Of a DNA stretch of 64,000 nt, positions 52,484-60,220 are shown one piece after another. Under the pieces are notes generated by a model. The model was not told the origin of the DNA. It saw nothing but the letters and a program-made list of their open reading frames with translations, and did not search any database. This stretch comes from JBALVT01 sp036960305. GTDB taxonomy: Bacteria; Pseudomonadota; Gammaproteobacteria; Pseudomonadales; Halieaceae. The translations under genes and the position numbers were made by a program. Location: assembly GCA_036960305.1 (NCBI GenBank), contig JBALWA010000001.1, forward strand, positions 1-64,000, given 5' to 3'. The stretch's first letter is position 1. Each line of letters begins with the position of its first letter.

Positions 52484-54202
52484 ATGAAGGCCAGAGTTGC
52501 CGCCCTGCAGTTCGCATCGGGCACCGACCTTGAACAGAATCTTGTGACTTGCCTGCGTGTCATCGACCAGGCCGCTGAGCAGGCTGTTCAGTTGATGGTG
52601 CTCCCCGAATTCAGTAATCATATCTCCTGGTATGACGATGCCGAACACGCCTGGCGGGTATCGCTTGAGCCAGGGGGTGAGTTTCTGGGCGCAATATCCG
52701 GTCGCGCTGCGCAACATGGCTGCTATATCGTGATTAATGTCTCTCTGCGTCATTCTGACAAGACCCTCACTGTGAGCTCTCTTTGTTATAACCCCCGCGG
52801 GCAACTGGTTGGCATCGCTGACAAACAAACGTTAATGGGGCACGAAAATATCTGGTTCGCGCGCGCTCAGAAGGTGAGCGATATCGTGCAAACACCTTTC
52901 GGTCGGCTGGGCATGTTTCCCTGCCGGGATGGCGTTACTTGTGAAACGCCCCGCGGGCTCGCCCTTCGCGGTGCGCAGTTATTTTGCGACTCTCTCAACT
53001 CCTTCGCCCTGGATGAAGCCAGTTTGCATGTGCCCGCGCGAGCGCCGGAAAACAAGGTATTCCTGGTAGCGGCAAATAAGATTGGGCCGCTGATACCGGC
53101 GCATCTGCTGCAGGCGGTCAGCGCCGAAACCCATATACCCCTGCGCTTTCTCAATGGCGCGGGTGAAAGTCAGATTGTGTCGCCCGAGGGAGAGGTTTTG
53201 GCCCGGGGGCCACGAGACGAAGAGGCAGTGGTCTGCGCAGAGATTGACCTGCAGTTGGCGGATGACAAGTTGCGCCCGGACGGAACTGACCTGTTTGCGG
53301 CCCGCAGGCCAGGGCTGTACCGGCCCGTGGCGGAGCCACCTGAAGCACCCACCTGCACAGAGGCTGAGGATGTGATCGGGGTTGCCCTATTACTCCCTGC
53401 GGCTACAGATGAGGCTGCACTGGGCGAATTGGCGGCGCTGGTTGAGAAACTGCCGGACCAAACAGTATTGGGGGTTTTGCCGGAATTGTTCTGTTACGGC
53501 GATACCCGGGCGCTGCCTACACCGCTGGACGCCGGACTGGCCGAGCGCGCGATTGAGTCGATGGTTGATGCCTGTTCGGGTAAAAAGCTCATGCTCTGTG
53601 CCTCATTGGTGATGTCGGTGGGCTCTGGATATGGCCTGATGTCGGTGTTGGCAGGCGATGGCGGGGTACGTGCCACGCAACCGCAGTTGCACCGTTGTGA
53701 ACGTTATCCGTGGATGGTGGTGGGCGATGAATTGTCGACGGTGGATTTGCCCTGGGGTCGATTGGCGATGATCACCGGCGATGATATGGTGTTCCCGGAG
53801 TTGTTGAAGGTGGCGGCTCTGCGCGGAGCGCATGTGATCGCTGCGCCTTTACAGCTGCAGGAGCCCTGGGAAGAGGCGCTTGGGCTGCGCAGTCGTGCAG
53901 CTGAGAATCGCGTGTGCCTGATAGCAAGCTCCCGGCCCTTAAACCGGCGTGGCGGGCTGATAGCAGACCTGGAGGGTGAGTTCACCCTGATGACCGAGTG
54001 GCAGAAGCGTTGTTTCGACGGCTACATCAACCGCCCTCTGGTGACAGAGCAAGGGGTAGAGCCCGGGGTTGTTTATACCGAGGTTCATCCGAATGCGGCC
54101 TGTAATAAGCTGATGTCCGAACGTACCGATTTACTACTTGATCGGCCCTGGCAGCTCAGCAAGGGTTTATTGGTAGATGCAGAGGAGTTTGATCATGCCT
54201 GA
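52484..54202 (+). CDS. Tandem nitrilase-fold protein, second domain degenerate (copy 2)
   Basis: A 572-residue paralogue of the protein at 35231. Domain one holds E in MVLPEFSNHIS, K in GIADKQTLMG and C in LGMFPCRDGV, a complete carbon-nitrogen hydrolase triad. Domain two keeps a glutamate (GVLPELFCYG) but has QPQLH and AMITGDDMVFPE where lysine and cysteine are expected, so it cannot be active. Substrate may be an amide, urea or lactam. It starts at ATG 52484 and overlaps the VOC-family gene by eight bases, divergent from the SDR-RCCR-MFS operon. Degeneration of domain two in both copies shows that the fused dead domain is an old feature of the subfamily. Confidence 0.82.
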   Translation: MKARVAALQFASGTDLEQNLVTCLRVIDQAAEQAVQLMVLPEFSNHISWYDDAEHAWRVSLEPGGEFLGAISGRAAQHGCYIVINVSLRHSDKTLTVSSLCYNPRGQLVGIADKQTLMGHENIWFARAQKVSDIVQTPFGRLGMFPCRDGVTCETPRGLALRGAQLFCDSLNSFALDEASLHVPARAPENKVFLVAANKIGPLIPAHLLQAVSAETHIPLRFLNGAGESQIVSPEGEVLARGPRDEEAVVCAEIDLQLADDKLRPDGTDLFAARRPGLYRPVAEPPEAPTCTEAEDVIGVALLLPAATDEAALGELAALVEKLPDQTVLGVLPELFCYGDTRALPTPLDAGLAERAIESMVDACSGKKLMLCASLVMSVGSGYGLMSVLAGDGGVRATQPQLHRCERYPWMVVGDELSTVDLPWGRLAMITGDDMVFPELLKVAALRGAHVIAAPLQLQEPWEEALGLRSRAAENRVCLIASSRPLNRRGGLIADLEGEFTLMTEWQKRCFDGYINRPLVTEQGVEPGVVYTEVHPNAACNKLMSERTDLLLDRPWQLSKGLLVDAEEFDHA

Positions 54203-54665
54203 TCCGCAGGTCGTACTGGCTGACTATATTGAGGCGATAGCCCATATCGGGTTTGTTGTCCCGGACCTCAAGGTTGCTGTGGCGGAGGCGCGCCGACTGT
54301 ATGGTCTTACTGAGAGCGATATTCGCTACTTGCCTGAGTCGGGAGAAGATGCGTTAACACGGTTTGCATTTTTTAGCGTGGGCGAACTGGAATTTGAATT
54401 CATCGAGCCCTGCTCGAAAGAATTTCGCGAGACGTTACTCTCTATGCCCTCGGGGGGCGCCGGCATCAATCACCTGGCCTGGCGCGTCCGGGACATAGAC
54501 GCCGCTCTTGTCTGCCTCGCGGCGCATGGGATCAGAGCGGGACATGTCACTCCGGAAGGGGTGGTGACAATAGGGGAGAAAAAGATGGTTTATCTGGACC
54601 CGGATACCACCGGCGGTCAGGTGATCGAGTTGATTGAATATCCTGTTCAAAAGGGCGGCCAGTAA
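54195..54665 (+). CDS. VOC-superfamily protein, methylmalonyl-CoA epimerase-like
   Basis: A 156-residue vicinal-oxygen-chelate protein. IAHIGFVVPDLKVAV and GGAGINHLAWRVRDI give the two metal histidines, with glutamates in LEFEFIEPC and GGQVIELIEY. Length and order match methylmalonyl-CoA epimerase, though other isomerases and dioxygenases share the fold. Propionyl side chains or methyl-branched acids from tetrapyrrole breakdown could enter by such an epimerase (inference). ATG 54195 follows a GAGGAG site and lies within the last bases of the nitrilase gene. Confidence 0.78.
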   Translation: MPDPQVVLADYIEAIAHIGFVVPDLKVAVAEARRLYGLTESDIRYLPESGEDALTRFAFFSVGELEFEFIEPCSKEFRETLLSMPSGGAGINHLAWRVRDIDAALVCLAAHGIRAGHVTPEGVVTIGEKKMVYLDPDTTGGQVIELIEYPVQKGGQ

Positions 54666-54666
54666 G

Positions 54667-55326
54667 GTGTTGGCCAGCGGCTCTTACCAGTATCTGCTGA
54701 ACGGTCGACCAGCCCCGGTTGAGGAGAGCTGGCGATATGAGGGCGATCTGGCCGGGGAGTGTCGGATATTCGGTCAGCGCGTAGCGATCGGTGTTGAAAT
54801 CGAAGTCAGTGCCCTGATGTGTCAGGGGAAAGTGCTGCAGTTCGATACCCTCTGGCGGGGCAACTCAGCAGGGATTATCACAGCCCATTACCGGCAGCGA
54901 GATGACGGGCTGTCGGTCAACTGGTCAGGGGCCGGCAGTGACAGGGAAGAGGTCATCGAAATACGGCACGAAACCGAAGATTCAGAACCTCTTCTGTTTC
55001 CCCTGATGCGTATTTTTACCGGCCCCTTGATAGCGCGTTTGGTGGAGCAGGGTGGTGCCGGCCGCGTTATTTTGCCAAACATCGAAAATCCGGCAGCGCC
55101 TGAGGTGCTCTTACGCCCTCAGGTCAGTGAACGTAAGGCCAGCATAATAGAGGAAGACAAGCTAACGTTTGGAGACGGTTCGGAGGTGCTGTGCCGTTGT
55201 TGCGAATATACGGGCGATCAGTACTCGGCCGACAGCCGCTTCTGGCTGGGGCCGGATGATATGCTACAGCGGTACCAGTGGCAGCAGACTGTCGATCAGC
55301 GCTGGGATGTCTGGTTACAGCCCTAG
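54667..55326 (+). CDS. Beta-rich protein of unknown family
   Basis: About 219 residues without signal peptide. The sequence is rich in short strands: RIFGQRVAIGVEIEVSAL, KVLQFDTLWRG, GIITAHYRQRDDGLSVNW, then LMRIFTGPLIARLVEQGG, and a C-terminal half with CRCCEYTGDQYSADSRFWLG and YQWQQTVDQRWDVWLQ. Such alternation suits a lipocalin-like or START-like binding protein, but I recognise no family. The start is uncertain: GTG 54667, just after the VOC stop, is likely; an ATG at 54634 lies inside that gene. It is the last gene of the nitrilase-VOC operon. Confidence 0.5.
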   Translation: MLASGSYQYLLNGRPAPVEESWRYEGDLAGECRIFGQRVAIGVEIEVSALMCQGKVLQFDTLWRGNSAGIITAHYRQRDDGLSVNWSGAGSDREEVIEIRHETEDSEPLLFPLMRIFTGPLIARLVEQGGAGRVILPNIENPAAPEVLLRPQVSERKASIIEEDKLTFGDGSEVLCRCCEYTGDQYSADSRFWLGPDDMLQRYQWQQTVDQRWDVWLQP

Positions 55327-56333
55327 CGCCTGCGGAACAGGCGCTTTAACAGACCAGCCGGTTTGCCACCGGCCTCACTCATGAATTTTCCCATGCCCGC
55401 TTGCTCCGCCTGCGCCTTTACTGTGTCCAGGGTGACTCTGTCTATGCCCTGTTCCTCGGCATAATCCTCCACATTATTCACCGCCATCTTGCGGATGAAT
55501 TTCGGAGCTTTCATTATTGCGACAAGAGCCTCGTCGTCCCATGCCAGTGAGATCTCCAGGCCATATTTTTCAAGGGCTCGGAGCGCTTCACTGTCGCCGC
55601 TGGCGCGTTCAGCCTTGGCTTTGAGTCTATCCCAATAGGGCGAGTCTTCTGGACGGGTCGCCTCGTAGATGCCTTTGACGTCAGGGACTTCACCGAGGAT
55701 GCCGATGAGATTGTCTGCCCAACGGGCAGGTATGATGACAAACATCTCTGATTCCTTCAGGCGGTTGTTCATGCGTCCACCCATGTCGCCTGTGGTCACC
55801 ACGACATTGTCATTGTAAAAAGGGGTGACAAACAGGTCGCTGCAGAAGGAGTTGCCGGCAGCCGTGTCCGGGCGAGTGCCGTCCTTTACGGCCCTGACAG
55901 CACCTGCAAGTGCCGCCACGGAGGGGGTACATACCAGAACAATCCACTCAACTGCCATGTTGTCGGGGACGTTATCCAGCGGCGCCGCACAAAAGCCCTT
56001 TACTGTGCCCTGGGGCAGGATGTATTCCCCCGAGTTAAAAGTATGTGCTGCATCCAGGTTGTAGACTGGAATGTAATCCGTGAGCAGCCTGCCGCTGCGA
56101 ATCTGCTCGTTGCCGGGGTGGACGCCAGTGATGTAGGCGCCATGGACACAGTCCTGGTGTTCGCGATCGAAATACACCCGCTTGCCGTCATCCATCGCAT
56201 GCCGAAGGATTTGGCAGGGATCTACCTTAAGCCCCTCAAACCCGGCAGGCGGCTGCTGCTTAAAGCGACTGATGGCCACCGGCTTGCCTCGAACTTTCCC
56301 CTTGAGGACGTCACATATTTTTTCTTTGTTCAC
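55323..56333 (-). CDS. DUF169 protein with C-terminal PCP_red domain
   Basis: A 336-residue fusion. The N-terminal part (about residues 1-235) fits DUF169: KPVAISRFKQQPPAGFEG, DPCQILRHAMDDG, DCVHGAYITGVHPGNEQIRSG and FCAAPLDNVPDNM, with several cysteines. Near residues 262-312 comes a stretch (LAWDDEALVAIMKAPKFIRK, then NNVEDYAEEQGIDRVTLDTV) that fits PCP_red, the C-terminal domain of the B subunit of light-independent protochlorophyllide reductase. It ends in a basic tail (LLKRLFRRR). No other chlorophyll-synthesis gene is present. A link with tetrapyrrole binding or reduction is therefore attractive, but the activity is unknown. The gene overlaps its convergent neighbour by four bases. Confidence 0.75.
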   Translation of the reverse strand: MNKEKICDVLKGKVRGKPVAISRFKQQPPAGFEGLKVDPCQILRHAMDDGKRVYFDREHQDCVHGAYITGVHPGNEQIRSGRLLTDYIPVYNLDAAHTFNSGEYILPQGTVKGFCAAPLDNVPDNMAVEWIVLVCTPSVAALAGAVRAVKDGTRPDTAAGNSFCSDLFVTPFYNDNVVVTTGDMGGRMNNRLKESEMFVIIPARWADNLIGILGEVPDVKGIYEATRPEDSPYWDRLKAKAERASGDSEALRALEKYGLEISLAWDDEALVAIMKAPKFIRKMAVNNVEDYAEEQGIDRVTLDTVKAQAEQAGMGKFMSEAGGKPAGLLKRLFRRR

Positions 56334-56410
56334 TAATTCATCATCCTGGTTGAGATTTTAGTCCCGTAGTGCTTAGATCGTCTGTCGCGTTTTACCCGTG
56401 GAGGGGTTTC

Positions 56411-56875
56411 ATGAAATTCTTGTCAAGCTTTCGTCTGGCACTGTGCCTATTGTTGATCACTGTTGCGTCCTACGCCAGTGAGGAATCTTCCCCCGCTGGT
56501 AATACCGCCCTGTTGGTAGAGGTCAGTGGGTTGCAGGATGCTGTAGGTAATATCTATATTGCCGTTTATGACTCCGATGACACTTGGCTGGGTGAGGAAA
56601 CCGTGCTCCAGCGTCAGGTGGTTATCGCAGAAGCACGTGATAACGGGCTGGTCAGTACGCAGTTACATTTGCCACCTGGCCAGTATGCCATTTCTATTTA
56701 CCATGATAGTAACGACAATGGTGAGCTCGATACCAATTTTATCGGTATTCCGAAGGAGCCGGTGGCATTGTCCAATAATGCGCGTCCGAAATTTGGTCCG
56801 CCGAAGTACGAAGATGCTGTTTTCACCCTGGGCGAGACACTGATCACCCAGCGTATCGCGATGGAGGATCTCTAG
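56411..56875 (+). CDS. Exported DUF2141 protein
   Basis: A 154-residue protein with signal peptide (FRLALCLLLITVASYAS). The mature domain is DUF2141: GNIYIAVYDSDDTWL, GQYAISIYHDSNDNGELDTN, FIGIPKEPVALSNNARPKFG, a beta-sandwich of unknown role in the periplasm or outer membrane. I chose ATG 56411 because of the GGAGGGG site six bases upstream; the ATG at 56369 would add an unrelated leader. It ends within the last bases of the convergent aldehyde dehydrogenase gene. Confidence 0.85.
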   Translation: MKFLSSFRLALCLLLITVASYASEESSPAGNTALLVEVSGLQDAVGNIYIAVYDSDDTWLGEETVLQRQVVIAEARDNGLVSTQLHLPPGQYAISIYHDSNDNGELDTNFIGIPKEPVALSNNARPKFGPPKYEDAVFTLGETLITQRIAMEDL

Positions 56876-58410
56876 CGACCGCGGATCTTGTCCTGGGGAG
56901 ACAATCCCAGTGTTCTGGCGCCAGTAAAGAATTCGATGGAATCCGCCGTACCTTCTTCCCCGAGCCCTGAGATTCCCCAGGCTCCCCGAGGTGCACTGCT
57001 TAGCGACAGCAGGCTGTAGCCGTTTATTTTGACACCGCCTGTACGCAGTTGACGGCCGAAGTTGAAAGCCCGTTCCTCGTTACCGCTGTAGACATAGGCA
57101 GCCAGGCCATACTCAGTGGCATTGGCCAGTTGCAGGGCCTCGTCATCTGAGTTGAATGTATGAACGCAAGCCACCGGGCCAAATATTTCTTCTTCGGTAT
57201 CACTGGTTTGGCACCCGTCCACCAGGGTGGGGGCAACAAAATACCCGGGAAGGTCGGGCATGGGGGTGGACTGGATTAATTCACCTCCAGCGTCGCGCAA
57301 GCGCTGGATCTCCGCCCGTACACTGTCGTACTGTGCCTGGTGAATCAGGGGCCCCATGTCGGAGGTCTCGTCCAGAGAGTGACCAAGTTGAATAGATGCC
57401 AATTGGGTTTCTACCCGCTGTAGCAGCTGCTCTTTTACGGAGTGATGAACGAGCACCCGTCCCAGGGCTCTGCACCACTGGGCATTGAGGTTGCTTAGTC
57501 CGTAGCAGATACCCGTCGCAGCCAGATCAAGATCGGCATCGGAGAAAACCACCAGCGGATTGTTACCTCCCAGTTCCAGTTGGGTTGGCCTGAAATTTTC
57601 TGCGCAGGCCCTGGCAATTGCGCGGCCACCGGCAGTCCCACCTGTAAACGATATTGACTTGATTCGCGGGTCGTCCACCAGTTGACCACCGCTATGCCGG
57701 TTGCCGCAGGTCAGTTGAAATGTTCCCCTGGGCAGGTCTGCCCTGTGGATGATGTCCGCCATCACCAGGGCAGAATGGGGTGCCCACTCTGAAGGTTTTA
57801 TGATGCAGGGTGCGCCGGCGGCCAGTGCGCTGGCGATTTTGTGGGAGCCTATCGCCGTCGGTCCATTCCAGGGCGAAACCAGCAGGGCAGGCCCCCAGGG
57901 CCGGCGAAAGTACTCCACATCCCCGAGTTTTCCCGGTAGCCGCTGCTCCAGATTACCTTCACGAATAAACTGTGCTGCGCCGCGAAATACATAGGGCGCC
58001 AGCGCGGCCATCTTCCGAGTCACATGGATGACAGCGCCCGTGGTAATCGCATCTGCATACGCTATGCGCTCACAAACCTCCGGAGACTCCAGTTCGTCTG
58101 CGATTCGCTCTAATACATTGGCCCGCTCGACAGGAGCAGTATTCTCCCAGGTCCCGGTATTGTAGGCGGTGTCTGCGGCTACAAGGGCGGTCTCAAGCTG
58201 TTCTGGCGAGCACGCCAGCTGCGCCTGCAACGGCTGCCGGTCATTGGGATTGCGCAGCATGCTCTGCCGATCTATCGCCGGTGTTACAATTTCACCGTCG
58301 ATGTAGCTGAGCAGTTCAGGCAAGGCGTGGTTTGCACTGGCTGTGAGTTGTGGTGTGTTTTGTGGCACGTTGGCACTACGGTGATGGATTTCCCCCAGTG
58401 TGGGAGACAA
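56872..58410 (-). CDS. Aldehyde dehydrogenase (copy 2)
   Basis: A 512-residue NAD(P)-dependent aldehyde dehydrogenase. The catalytic cysteine is in LNAQWCRALGR, the glutamate in QLELGGNNPLV, and cofactor segments are VSPWNGPTAIG, IIKPSEWAPH and SFTGGTAGGRA. It is only distantly related to the copy at 39079, so the two probably use different aldehydes. It stands alone on its strand at the edge of the island. An oxidation of an aldehyde from phytol or a ring fragment is possible but not shown. Confidence 0.9.
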   Translation of the reverse strand: MSPTLGEIHHRSANVPQNTPQLTASANHALPELLSYIDGEIVTPAIDRQSMLRNPNDRQPLQAQLACSPEQLETALVAADTAYNTGTWENTAPVERANVLERIADELESPEVCERIAYADAITTGAVIHVTRKMAALAPYVFRGAAQFIREGNLEQRLPGKLGDVEYFRRPWGPALLVSPWNGPTAIGSHKIASALAAGAPCIIKPSEWAPHSALVMADIIHRADLPRGTFQLTCGNRHSGGQLVDDPRIKSISFTGGTAGGRAIARACAENFRPTQLELGGNNPLVVFSDADLDLAATGICYGLSNLNAQWCRALGRVLVHHSVKEQLLQRVETQLASIQLGHSLDETSDMGPLIHQAQYDSVRAEIQRLRDAGGELIQSTPMPDLPGYFVAPTLVDGCQTSDTEEEIFGPVACVHTFNSDDEALQLANATEYGLAAYVYSGNEERAFNFGRQLRTGGVKINGYSLLSLSSAPRGAWGISGLGEEGTADSIEFFTGARTLGLSPQDKIRGR

Positions 58411-58463
58411 GGCACGGGGGTTCTTTGCGGAATGTCAAATTTGTACTGTGACGAGTGGATACA

Positions 58464-59261
58464 ATGCACCATGACTCAACACGACTGGATGTGCTCTTGA
58501 TGCTGGCTAGTTGGCTTCTGGTAGTTATGGCAGGGCTGCTGATACTGTACGTCCTGCGTTATCGTGATCATAGCCCGCAGCTTTGGTCTGCGCCGGCGGC
58601 CTGGCTACGCGCCGCGATCTATTTTGCGTACTGCCTTCTGGTCGCCAGTATGACGGGTGCGCTGGATGCCACGCTCGCCAGCCCGTTGATCTATCCCGAG
58701 CAATGGGATGATCCGCTGTGGTGGGTTAGTACCCTAGCGGTCAGCCTGTTTATTTTGGTTGCCTATTGGGGGTATTGGTATCGCAACACCCTGCGTTTTG
58801 GCAGGCCACTGGATTTTCTGCCCCAGGGTGTTTTCGGTTTGTGCTGGGGCTTTACCTCTGGACTCTATTTTCTCTCCTTCTGGCATTTGGCGCTGGCCGT
58901 GGGTGAGGATTGGCCGGTCTGGGCAGTTTGGCTGCTGGCTTACGGACTGATATCCCTGTGGCAAGCCCTTTGGATGGACATGTACTGGGACGTCTACGTA
59001 TCGCCTGAGCACGACTCACCTGAATCGATTCGTAAAAAAGTTCCGCGTACCCACATACCCAATATGACGCTCTGCCTGAGCTATTTCGCCGTCTACGAGA
59101 ACTACTGGATATTTATAGGGCTGCAGACCGTCGCCTTGTTGGCAGCCTCCTATGGCATGCGTATGCCGGCCCCCTGGAGTCGCGATTCGACGCCGCCAGC
59201 GCGGCGTGTGCCAGGTTTGTTCGGTTTGCCCCGGGCTGGGGGCTACACGGGCGGGGAGTAG
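58464..59261 (+). CDS. Multi-spanning membrane protein, unknown function
   Basis: About 265 residues with seven or so membrane segments, starting with LLMLASWLLVVMAGLLILYV and ending in a proline/arginine-rich tail (PPARRVPGLFGLP). Tryptophan, tyrosine and histidine residues are frequent near the membrane surface (YWGYWYRN, YFLSFWHLALAVG). The length resembles the helix count of the protein at 18346, but no clear homology is visible. I do not recognise the family. GTG 58455 is an alternative start. It precedes the outer-membrane protein gene by 44 bases. Confidence 0.55.
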   Translation: MHHDSTRLDVLLMLASWLLVVMAGLLILYVLRYRDHSPQLWSAPAAWLRAAIYFAYCLLVASMTGALDATLASPLIYPEQWDDPLWWVSTLAVSLFILVAYWGYWYRNTLRFGRPLDFLPQGVFGLCWGFTSGLYFLSFWHLALAVGEDWPVWAVWLLAYGLISLWQALWMDMYWDVYVSPEHDSPESIRKKVPRTHIPNMTLCLSYFAVYENYWIFIGLQTVALLAASYGMRMPAPWSRDSTPPARRVPGLFGLPRAGGYTGGE

Positions 59262-59305
59262 ATCTTTCATTGTCAAATTTGCGATCATTCAGCATAATCT
59301 TTCCT

Positions 59306-60211
59306 ATGAAAATCACACTGTCAGTATTCTTTGTTGTCGCTATGCTCCTGGCCTCCATGTCCGGGGCGCAGGAGCTAACCCCCAGAGCCTACTGGCCCGC
59401 GCCCAAGGGGACACGTGTTGCGACGATCGGTTATTCCTATGTGACAGGGGATATCATACCCGATCCGTCACTGCCACTGACCGGCGTAGATTCCACTATT
59501 GGTTCCCTGACCCTGGGTTACCTGCAGACTATCGACCTGTGGGGGCGTACGGCCAATGTTATTGTTGAACTGCCATACTCCGACGGCGATACCGTTGGCA
59601 CAGGCAATTTCGGCGAGAATTTAAAGCGCGAATACCAAGGAATGGGAGATGTCTCGGCCACCTTGTCAGTCAATTTCCTGGGGGCGCCCAGTATGACGCC
59701 GCCGGAATTCGCCGAATTGCTTCGAGATCCCGGTTTGATCATAGGGGGCAGCCTCAAGTTGGTGGCGCCTACCGGCAGATACGATTCCGATCGCCTGATT
59801 AACGTGGGGGCCAATCGCTGGGCCATGAAGGCAGAACTGGGAGTCATCGCGCCCATTCGGGAAAAGTGGCTACTGGAAGTGGATCTGGGGGGCTGGTTTT
59901 TTGCTGATAATGATGATTTCTTGGGCTTTACCAAAGAACAGGATCCTATTGCTGGATTGCAGGTTCACCTGGTGCACATCTTTAACCGGGGCTTCTGGGC
60001 GTCTCTTGATACCAGTTTTTACACCGGTGGGCGCAGTAAAGTTGGGGACAGGCGACTGGATGACTTACAGCGGGATTCTAAACTGGGCCTGACGCTTGTC
60101 TACCCGATGGGTGGAAAGCAGGCCCTGAAAGTGGGCTATTCGATGGGATCAGTCAACGACAACGACGAGGACTTCGACGTTTTTATACTGGCCTATTCGA
60201 AGGGTTTTTAA
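59306..60211 (+). CDS. Outer-membrane beta-barrel protein (Phenol_MetA_deg-like)
   Basis: A 301-residue exported protein; ITLSVFFVVAMLLASMSGAQ is the signal peptide. The mature part has the repeated amphipathic strands and the terminal aromatic residue (ILAYSKGF) of an outer-membrane barrel, and matches the family first seen in meta-pathway phenol degradation (RAYWPAPKGTRVATIGYSYV, KLVAPTGRYDSDRLINVG). These barrels often occur beside catabolic genes and may let hydrophobic substrates pass. ATG 59306 is preferred over 59270 because the signal peptide begins there. It converges with ychF. Confidence 0.8.
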   Translation: MKITLSVFFVVAMLLASMSGAQELTPRAYWPAPKGTRVATIGYSYVTGDIIPDPSLPLTGVDSTIGSLTLGYLQTIDLWGRTANVIVELPYSDGDTVGTGNFGENLKREYQGMGDVSATLSVNFLGAPSMTPPEFAELLRDPGLIIGGSLKLVAPTGRYDSDRLINVGANRWAMKAELGVIAPIREKWLLEVDLGGWFFADNDDFLGFTKEQDPIAGLQVHLVHIFNRGFWASLDTSFYTGGRSKVGDRRLDDLQRDSKLGLTLVYPMGGKQALKVGYSMGSVNDNDEDFDVFILAYSKGF

Positions 60212-60220
60212 CGCCCTTTT

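Noticed and set aside
54667..55326. Stay-green (SGR) Mg-dechelatase homologue
   Set aside because: Looked for because the pathway would need magnesium removal, but the conserved histidine/cysteine SGR motifs are absent; no SGR candidate was found in the window.
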